The position numbers and the translations under genes were made by a program. The notes under the pieces were generated by a model. That model saw only the letters and a program-made list of their open reading frames with translations, made no database searches and was not told the origin of the DNA. This document shows positions 56,024 to 64,000 of a stretch of DNA of 64,000 nucleotides, in pieces. Positions within the stretch are counted from its first letter, which is position 1; each line of letters starts with the position of its first letter. Source of the stretch: an uncultured Ferrimonas sp. (GTDB lineage Bacteria; Pseudomonadota; Gammaproteobacteria; Enterobacterales; Shewanellaceae); NCBI RefSeq assembly GCF_947489035.1, contig NZ_CANLCI010000019.1:1-64000 (forward strand), given 5' to 3'.

Positions 56024-56196
56024 AACCGCAGCAAGCGCACATGGATGTGCATAAATACACCGCTCATTCGATCGGGCGAACGACTCCCCCCGCCGTCATC
56101 GCTGTTTTCACGGCGCTGCTCAACCCCAACTACCAAGCCCTTTTCCTTCTTGTTTTGGCGTCAACATCGGCGCAACATTGCCGTTACCATTGGCGC

Positions 56197-56210
56197 TGCA
56201 TAGTTAAGCA
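56197..56210 (+). promoter_or_regulatory. ARG-box-like site upstream of astC
   Basis: TGCATAGTTAAGCA (56197-56210) matches about twelve of fourteen positions of the ArgR half-operator pair pattern. A weaker version, TGCATAAATACACC, lies at 56048-56061. They are not spaced like classical tandem ARG boxes. The 313-base gap before astC has no other clear feature; an 82-codon frame there lacks support. Confidence 0.35.
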
Positions 56211-56289
56211 AAAACACGCTTCTGACTGGGTTTGCACAGTTTTGACTCGCCCCTTTTGTTTTTATAAGGTGCTGGCTAAATGGAAATGA

Positions 56290-57555
<1,266 letters not shown>

Positions 57556-57568
57556 CGAGGTAGTGTCC

Positions 57569-58579
57569 ATGTTAGTGATCCGACCGATCCACACCAACGA
57601 TTACCCGGCGCTGATGGCGATTGCCAAAGCGTCGGGGCACGGCTTTACCTCGCTGCCGATCGACGAAAAATTACTGCGCAACAAAATCACTACCTCGATG
57701 CGCAGCTTTGCCAGCACCGTGACCGAGCCCGGCGGCGAAAGCTACCTGATGGTACTGGAAGACAACGGCCAAGTGGTTGGCACCTGCGCCATTGCCGCCG
57801 CCGTTGGCCACGACGATGCCTTCTACCACTACCGCCTGGGTAAAGATGTGCACGTGTCTGACAAGCTGCAGATCCGCCGCGAAGTAGAAACGCTCACCCT
57901 GTGTAACGATTACACCGGCGCCAGCGAGCTGTGCACCCTGTTTTTAATGCCAGAGTACCGCCGCGATAACATTGGCCGCTTTCTCTCACGCAGCCGCTTC
58001 TTGATGATGGCGGCGTTTCCCGAGCGCTTCAGCGATACCGTGATCGCCGAGATGCGTGGCGTCAGCGACGACAACGGCGATTCGCCGTTTTGGCAGTGGC
58101 TGCAAACCCACTTCTTTGGCATCGATTTCCCCACCGCGGATTATCTGACGGGCATTGGCGAAAAAAGCTTTGTGGCCGAACTGATGCCGCGCCACCCGGT
58201 GTACGTCAATCTGCTCAGCGAAGCCGCACAAGGCGTGGTGGGCAAGGTACACACCAATACCGCCCCAGCATTGTCGTTGCTGCGCGCCGAAGGGTTTACC
58301 TTCCGCAACTACGTAGACATTTTTGATGCTGGCCCCACTGTCGAGTGTCAGCGTCAACAGATCCGCGCGGTGCAGCTGTCCGAGCCGCGTCATTGCCAAC
58401 TGCACGCGGTGGTGGACAGTGCCGCGCAATACATCATCAGCAATGGTCGCCCCGACAACTATCGGGTCGTGCGTGCCCCGGTCGAGTTGCTCGACGGTGA
58501 TCAGGTTGGGGTGTCGGCCGACACCCTCGCCGCGCTTCAGCTCCAATCGGGTGATCCGTTATGGATCCTGTCGCTGTAG
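57569..58579 (+). CDS. astA: Arginine N-succinyltransferase
   Basis: This 336-residue enzyme transfers succinyl from succinyl-CoA to arginine, the first step of the AST pathway. The N-terminal LVIRPIHTNDYPALMAIAK, the CoA-region LCTLFLMPEYRRDNIGRFLSRSRFLMMA and EMRGV match AstA. Length is near E. coli (344). I start at 57569, eight bases after GAGG and 13 bases after astC; an in-frame upstream extension overlaps astC. The usual order is astCADBE, but astB and astE do not follow here and must lie elsewhere. Confidence 0.95.
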   Translation: MLVIRPIHTNDYPALMAIAKASGHGFTSLPIDEKLLRNKITTSMRSFASTVTEPGGESYLMVLEDNGQVVGTCAIAAAVGHDDAFYHYRLGKDVHVSDKLQIRREVETLTLCNDYTGASELCTLFLMPEYRRDNIGRFLSRSRFLMMAAFPERFSDTVIAEMRGVSDDNGDSPFWQWLQTHFFGIDFPTADYLTGIGEKSFVAELMPRHPVYVNLLSEAAQGVVGKVHTNTAPALSLLRAEGFTFRNYVDIFDAGPTVECQRQQIRAVQLSEPRHCQLHAVVDSAAQYIISNGRPDNYRVVRAPVELLDGDQVGVSADTLAALQLQSGDPLWILSL

Positions 58580-58584
58580 ATTAA

Positions 58585-60057
<1,473 letters not shown>

Positions 60058-60063
60058 GTTAAC

Positions 60064-60097
60064 AAGGCCATCGGTTACGCTGATGGCCTTTATTTTT
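60064..60097 (+). terminator. Terminator of astCAD
   Basis: AAGGCCATC (60064-60072) pairs with GATGGCCTT (60082-60090), followed by TATTTTT. Confidence 0.8.
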
Positions 60098-60120
60098 GAT
60101 AGTTAAGGGAAATATCTATC

Positions 60121-60921
60121 ATGTCTCACACCATCAAGACGCTGTTTGACGCCCTTTGGGCTGACTACCTGCACCAGTGCCCTAGCGCTGAAGACATCCA
60201 TCAATTGCTGGGCCAAGGCGCCACCATCATCAACGATCACGTGGCCTTTCGTACCTTCAATCTGCCGGAGGTGGGCTTAGATAAGCTGGCAGCGCACTTT
60301 ATTGCGCTGGGTTATGAAGCCAAAGGGGAATATGAGTTTAAGCAGAAGAAACTGTTTGCTCGCCACTTTGAGCACCCAACCGATCCCAGTGCCCCTAAGG
60401 TGTTTATCTCCGAGCTGCTGTTAGAGCAGTGCAGCGACGCCGTACAGCAAGCCGCGAAAGCGATGGTGGCGCAGTTACCCGCCGGTGCCGCTGAGCAGCC
60501 CGATTTTCTCTACCGCGGTGCCCAGTGGCAGGTCAGCCTAGAAACCTACCAACAGCTGCTGCAAGAGAGCGAATACGCAGCGTGGCTGGCCGCCTTTGGC
60601 TACCGCGCCAACCACTTCACCATCAACGTGAACGAGTTGCCGGGCTTTGCCAGCTTAGTCGCCGTGAACGAGGCGCTAAAGGCTGCGGATTACCCATTGA
60701 ACCAAAGCGGTGGCGAAATCAAAGGATCGGCTGAGGTGCTGTTAGAGCAGTCCTCAACCCTAGCCGATAAGGTGGCGGTGACCTTTAGCAACGGCAGCTT
60801 AACGATCCCAGCCTGTTTCTATGAGTTTGCCCAGCGCTACCCCATGGCCGATGGCCAGTTATACAGCGGCTTTGTGGCGGCGTCTGCCGATAAGATTTTC
60901 GAATCAACCGACGCAAGATAA
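60121..60921 (+). CDS. DUF1338 family protein, putative 2-oxoacid dioxygenase/decarboxylase
   Basis: This 266-residue cytosolic protein keeps the metal site known for the DUF1338 family. His40 with Arg44 lies in DHVAFRTF, His165 in NHFTINVN and Glu235 in FYEFAQRY. Characterised relatives (HglS of Pseudomonas and plant homologues) turn 2-oxoadipate into 2-hydroxyglutarate with Fe(II) and O2, but they are much longer. This short form may act on another 2-oxo acid. It lies 63 bases after astD behind a terminator and may still belong to arginine or glutamate metabolism. A bidirectional terminator separates it from crp. Confidence 0.85.
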   Translation: MSHTIKTLFDALWADYLHQCPSAEDIHQLLGQGATIINDHVAFRTFNLPEVGLDKLAAHFIALGYEAKGEYEFKQKKLFARHFEHPTDPSAPKVFISELLLEQCSDAVQQAAKAMVAQLPAGAAEQPDFLYRGAQWQVSLETYQQLLQESEYAAWLAAFGYRANHFTINVNELPGFASLVAVNEALKAADYPLNQSGGEIKGSAEVLLEQSSTLADKVAVTFSNGSLTIPACFYEFAQRYPMADGQLYSGFVAASADKIFESTDAR

Positions 60922-60944
60922 TGGTGCGCCCCATTTTTTAGCCA

Positions 60945-60973
60945 CAAAAAAAGCACCCCTTGGGTGCTTTTTT
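60945..60973. terminator. Bidirectional terminator between the DUF1338 gene and crp
   Basis: AAAAAAAGCACCC and GGGTGCTTTTTT with a two- to three-base loop. Confidence 0.9.
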
Positions 60974-60991
60974 ATTGGCGGCAATCGCTGC

Positions 60992-61627
60992 TTAGCGAGT
61001 GCCGTAGACCACAATGGTTTTACCATGGGCTTGGATCAGATTTTGCTCTTCCAACATCTTCAAGATGCGGCCCACGGTTTCGCGGGAACAGCCAACGATC
61101 TGACCGATCTCTTGGCGAGTGATCTTAATCTGCATGCCGTCTGGGTGCGTCATCGCATCCGGTTGGCGAGCCAAGCTCAGCAAGGTTTGGGCAATGCGAC
61201 CGGCAACGTCCAAGAACGCCAAGTCACCCACTTTCTGTGAGGTCGACTGCAGGCGATTCGCCATCTGCGAAGACAGCTTCATCAGGATATCAGGGTTAAC
61301 CTGAATCAACTGACGGAACTTCTTGTACGAGATCTCAGCGATTTCACACGGAGACTTTGCGCGTACCCATGCGGTACGTTCTGGTTGCTCATCAAACAAG
61401 CCCAGTTCGCCAATGAAGTCACCTTGGTTCAGGTAGGACAGGATCATCTCCTTGCCTTCTTCATCTTTGATCAGCACCGCGACCGAACCTTTTACGATGT
61501 AGTACAGCGTATCCGATTCTTCACCAGCGTGGATCAAGGTGCTCTTGGCTGGGTACTTGTGGATGTGGCAATGAGACAGGAACCATTCCAATGTTGGATC
61601 AGGTTTCGGCTTACCAATTAGCGCCAT
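60992..61627 (-). CDS. crp: Cyclic AMP receptor protein
   Basis: This 211-residue global regulator is very close to E. coli CRP (210). The cAMP pocket [20 protein letters not shown] keeps the glutamate and arginine; the usual serine after the arginine is a threonine. The C-helix carries the conserved Thr-Ser ([14 protein letters not shown]). The recognition helix is [18 protein letters not shown] with the Arg-Glu-x-x-x-Arg contacts, so it should read TGTGA-N6-TCACA. Candidate sites in this window lie before sdaC and the kinase-like gene. No clear autoregulatory site is visible in the 167-base upstream gap. Confidence 0.98.
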   Translation of the reverse strand: MALIGKPKPDPTLEWFLSHCHIHKYPAKSTLIHAGEESDTLYYIVKGSVAVLIKDEEGKEMILSYLNQGDFIGELGLFDEQPERTAWVRAKSPCEIAEISYKKFRQLIQVNPDILMKLSSQMANRLQSTSQKVGDLAFLDVAGRIAQTLLSLARQPDAMTHPDGMQIKITRQEIGQIVGCSRETVGRILKMLEEQNLIQAHGKTIVVYGTR

Positions 61628-61794
61628 AATAAATTTTCCTTTCGGTATAAGTCGCTTGAGGCTTCTTTAAAAATCTTATAAGTAAATGTTAATGGCGTAA
61701 AGACCGCGACACTTTGAACAAGATCTAAGTTTCAGCAAATGCTGGGCTATTTTGTCATAGGTTGTCGTATCAACAGCGATGCAATCGCTCCTAA

Positions 61795-62703
61795 TTACTC
61801 CTTTGACTGGATATTTGTCGCCTGACCCGCCAATAAACATTGTTGCCGAGTTTGTTTCAATTTTCGGATCAACGGGGTCAGGATCAATTCCATTGCGAGT
61901 GCCATTTTACCGCCGGGCACAACCAGAGTATCTACTCTCGACATAAAGCTACCGCTTATCATTTGCAGATAATAGGTAAAATCAACATCTTGTACACCTC
62001 GGAAGCGAATTACCACAAAACTTTCGTCCAGACTGGGAATGTCCTTGGCCGAAAAGGGGTTCGAGGTGTCCACCGTTGGCACACGCTGGAAGTTAATGTG
62101 AGTGCGCGAAAACTGGGGGGTCATGTGGGCGATGTAATCGTCCATGGAGCGCACGATGGAATCCATCACTTTTTCACGACTGTGGCCGCGCTCATTGGTG
62201 TCGCGAACAATTTTTTGGATCCACTCTAAATTGACGATGGGCACCATCCCAATCAAGAGATCGGCGTGGCTGGCCACATCGCATTGATCCGTCACGACCG
62301 CCCCATGCAGCCCTTCGTAATAGAGCAGCTCGCTGTCTTCCGGCAGCGGTTGGTAAGGGGTAAAGGTGCCCGGCATCTGGTTGTAAGGCACCGCATCGTC
62401 AAAGGTGTGCAGGTAACGGCGCAGCTGCCCTTCCCCTTGATCACCATACTGGTTAAAAAAACGCTCTAACGCCTCAAAGTCATTGGCTTCGGGGCCAAAG
62501 TAGCTGATGGTGCGCCCCTCTTCCTTGCCTTTGCGGATCGCCACTTCCATTTCGGCACGGGTATAGCGGTGGAAGCTGTCGCCTTCAACCAAGGTGGCAT
62601 TGATCCCCAGCTGACGAAAAATGTGCTTAAACGCCGTGGTGGTGGTGGTGGTGCCGGCGCCGGATGAACCGGTGACCGCAATAATTGGGTGTTTGGCTGA
62701 CAT
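61795..62703 (-). CDS. prkB: Phosphoribulokinase-like protein PrkB
   Basis: This 302-residue P-loop kinase resembles phosphoribulokinase: Walker A GSSGAGTTT (about 12-20), EGDSFHRY, and YYEGLHGAV. In gammaproteobacteria that lack RuBisCO this protein sits next to crp and yheU, and its true substrate is unknown. No carbon-fixation genes occur here. It is slightly longer than E. coli PrkB (289) with a C-terminal tail. yheU lies 26 bases upstream in the same direction, so they are likely co-transcribed. Confidence 0.93.
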   Translation of the reverse strand: MSAKHPIIAVTGSSGAGTTTTTTAFKHIFRQLGINATLVEGDSFHRYTRAEMEVAIRKGKEEGRTISYFGPEANDFEALERFFNQYGDQGEGQLRRYLHTFDDAVPYNQMPGTFTPYQPLPEDSELLYYEGLHGAVVTDQCDVASHADLLIGMVPIVNLEWIQKIVRDTNERGHSREKVMDSIVRSMDDYIAHMTPQFSRTHINFQRVPTVDTSNPFSAKDIPSLDESFVVIRFRGVQDVDFTYYLQMISGSFMSRVDTLVVPGGKMALAMELILTPLIRKLKQTRQQCLLAGQATNIQSKE

Positions 62704-62729
62704 GATCCCTCTGTCTTTCGGCGAGCAAG

Positions 62730-62993
62730 CTATGGCGCATCGGGTGGCGAGTCGCGTTGGATAATATCCTCGGCCCGGCGCACGGCAATGCTGTCGTCGT
62801 CTTCACTGTATTCCACCACCAACTCGCCTTTGGCTAAGGCGGCGCGCGCCATCACAATGGCGTCGCCCAATTGGTTGGCCTCGGTGGTGTCAAAGCCTAC
62901 GTCGCCCACTTGGGTTAACAAGTATTCTCGCAATAAATTGTCGATGGTGTCGGCGTCGATGGCCGATTTTAGCGTAGCAAAGTCAATTAACAT
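62730..62993 (-). CDS. yheU: YheU family protein (UPF0270)
   Basis: This 87-residue acidic protein matches the YheU/UPF0270 pattern: MLIDFATLKSAIDADTIDNL at the start, then an REYLL segment and a KGELVVEYSEDDDSIAV strand. Function is not known. The neighbourhood (yheU then prkB then crp) is conserved in gammaproteobacteria and supports the call. Confidence 0.85.
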   Translation of the reverse strand: MLIDFATLKSAIDADTIDNLLREYLLTQVGDVGFDTTEANQLGDAIVMARAALAKGELVVEYSEDDDSIAVRRAEDIIQRDSPPDAP

Positions 62994-63045
62994 GACGGCT
63001 TTCTTAACAGAAAACCAGCATTGTCGCCGCTTAACCGTTACGGCG

Positions 63046-63999
63046 CTAGTGAAAGCGATAGCTAAAACGCGCCGCTAGGCCAAAGTCAGCGGAATTATCT
63101 GGATTTTTGGCGTTTTCGAGCACCGTTAGATCCAGTTGGTAACCCGTTCGGCGATAACGATAGCCGACAAAGAACTCGTGCACCGGCTCTTTAAAGCTGC
63201 CCAACGAGGTCATTGGCCCCATGCCAAGCTGATATTGAAACACCACGCTGTGGCGCGGGGTGTAATGGTGGCGATAACCCAAGCCCAGATGGGGCAACCA
63301 TTGCCGTACGGATTGCGACAGCACCGCGCTGGCGTCGGTGTAACTTAACGCCAGCATCAGCCACGCCTGATCACCGCCGCTGCGCTGGTAGCCATAGTCC
63401 AGCTGCACCGCGCCATCAACACTGCCGCCCTTTCGCCACTGCCCTTGGGCGTTGTTGTATTGCATGGTGACCGTAGAAGATAAACGGTGGCGCGGACTTT
63501 GCCGCCACTGATAGGCACCGCTGAATTGATACTTTTGCGCCAACGTGCGGCGCTGAAAATCGGTTACCAGCAACCCTGTGGCTGGTACTGCGGCATAAAA
63601 GCGATGCTTGGGCACCTGATCACGGCCATTTTGATCGATGCCGAACAGATCGTGAAAGGTTAGGGTGATTTGATCCAAGTGGGCGTCATCGGTGCGCAGT
63701 AAGCGCAGCCCTGTCCCAAAGCGCCAGCGGGGGCTCGGGCTATAAAATGCCTCTACCCCATATTCCATTTGGTAGTAATCCAGCTCGTATTCCGCGTCCA
63801 TCGCAAAGATGCTGGCGCCGTGCACATCAACCGCCACTTGCCAGCCTGGCTGAAACTGCGTCGGCATCGGACTGACGCTAAGCAAGAAGGAGCTGATGGG
63901 CGATTGCGAGTGCACACGTAAGGGGGCGCTGTCGCTGGCATTGGTGTGCATTGATGGCCCAACAAGCAGCCCCAACACAAGGTAGTTAACTCGATTCAT
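63046..63999 (-). CDS. Outer membrane beta-barrel protein, DUF3187-like
   Basis: This 317-residue protein begins at the window edge with an ATG one base from the end, so an upstream start or ribosome binding site cannot be checked. A weak signal peptide (MNRVNYLVLGLLVGPSMHTNA) is followed by alternating aromatic/polar strands. Examples are YYQMEYGVEAFYSP, HRLSSTVTMQYN and HSVVFQYQLGMGP. The C-terminus is FSYRFH with an aromatic residue, as in outer membrane barrels. The opening after the signal (SPISSFLLSVSPM) recalls the DUF3187 family. Function is unknown. Confidence 0.75.
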   Translation of the reverse strand: MNRVNYLVLGLLVGPSMHTNASDSAPLRVHSQSPISSFLLSVSPMPTQFQPGWQVAVDVHGASIFAMDAEYELDYYQMEYGVEAFYSPSPRWRFGTGLRLLRTDDAHLDQITLTFHDLFGIDQNGRDQVPKHRFYAAVPATGLLVTDFQRRTLAQKYQFSGAYQWRQSPRHRLSSTVTMQYNNAQGQWRKGGSVDGAVQLDYGYQRSGGDQAWLMLALSYTDASAVLSQSVRQWLPHLGLGYRHHYTPRHSVVFQYQLGMGPMTSLGSFKEPVHEFFVGYRYRRTGYQLDLTVLENAKNPDNSADFGLAARFSYRFH

Positions 64000-64000
64000 C

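Noticed and set aside
56041..56289. 82-codon open frame upstream of astC
   Set aside because: No ribosome binding site, it overlaps ARG-box-like motifs and has no recognisable domain; a leader peptide could not be supported.
61795..62703. Calvin-cycle phosphoribulokinase
   Set aside because: The PrkB paralogue next to crp and yheU is standard in heterotrophic gammaproteobacteria, and no RuBisCO genes are present.

Overview
The window is a chromosomal segment of a gammaproteobacterium. Gene content and order (lptD-surA-pdxA-rsmA-apaG-apaH; rplU-rpmA-obgE divergent from ispB; pabA followed later by astC-astA-astD, a DUF1338 gene, crp, prkB and yheU) fit the Shewanella/Ferrimonas branch of the Alteromonadales. 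Ferrimonas is my best guess, from overall character and not from any search. I see no rRNA, tRNA, CRISPR array, prophage or complete insertion sequence. Most of the window is conserved chromosome.

Layout. 0.1-4.8 kb: udp, a small winged-helix protein, a GAF-GAF-GGDEF-EAL protein and a small exported or anchored protein. 4.9-9.5 kb: serine uptake and deamination (sdaC, sdaA) behind a promoter region with three CRP-type sites, then a TauE/SafE permease and yjjX. 9.5-15.9 kb: a lipoprotein acylase of the penicillin acylase family, csdA-csdE, a 600-base palindrome-rich gap, tcdA and a cysteine-rich protein. 16-24.5 kb: a Ser/Thr-kinase-like protein, a zinc metalloprotease, ybaN and a 1223-residue hybrid histidine kinase. 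24.5-25.5 kb: a gene-poor kilobase with a decayed LuxR-type fragment and a heptanucleotide tandem array. 25.5-34.5 kb: a PIN-PhoH ATPase, rapA, a broken exported-protein gene, mgtE with an elaborate leader, and rnb. 34.6-38.1 kb: a 2-hydroxyacid dehydrogenase and amgK-murU-djlA. 38.2-47 kb: the lptD to apaH operon and a chemoreceptor with a sigma-28-type promoter. 47-52.4 kb: folA, obgE-rpmA-rplU, ispB, pabA. 52.4-64 kb: an S9 peptidase lipoprotein, an HDOD-like protein, arginine succinyltransferase genes astCAD, a DUF1338 gene, crp, prkB, yheU and a DUF3187-type outer membrane protein.

The most interesting object is the leader of mgtE (30880-31069). It holds a short ORF with an ideal ribosome binding site whose peptide begins MDPIPSP, very like the start of the enterobacterial Mg2+-sensing leader peptide MgtL (MEPDPTP), although mgtE is an unrelated transporter. 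The ORF lies inside a long-range RNA structure. The 3' strand of that structure (CGCCTCC) can pair either with the leader ORF's own ribosome binding site or with the mgtE ribosome binding site. This suggests translation-coupled Mg2+ sensing that controls translation of mgtE.

Functional links within the window: CRP is encoded at 61.0-61.6 kb and CRP-type operators lie before sdaC and before the kinase gene. Amino-acid catabolism is represented by serine (sdaCA) and arginine (astCAD) pathways. Envelope assembly is represented by lptD, surA and amgK-murU. Ribosome and translation functions are represented by rsmA, obgE, rpmA, rplU and tcdA.
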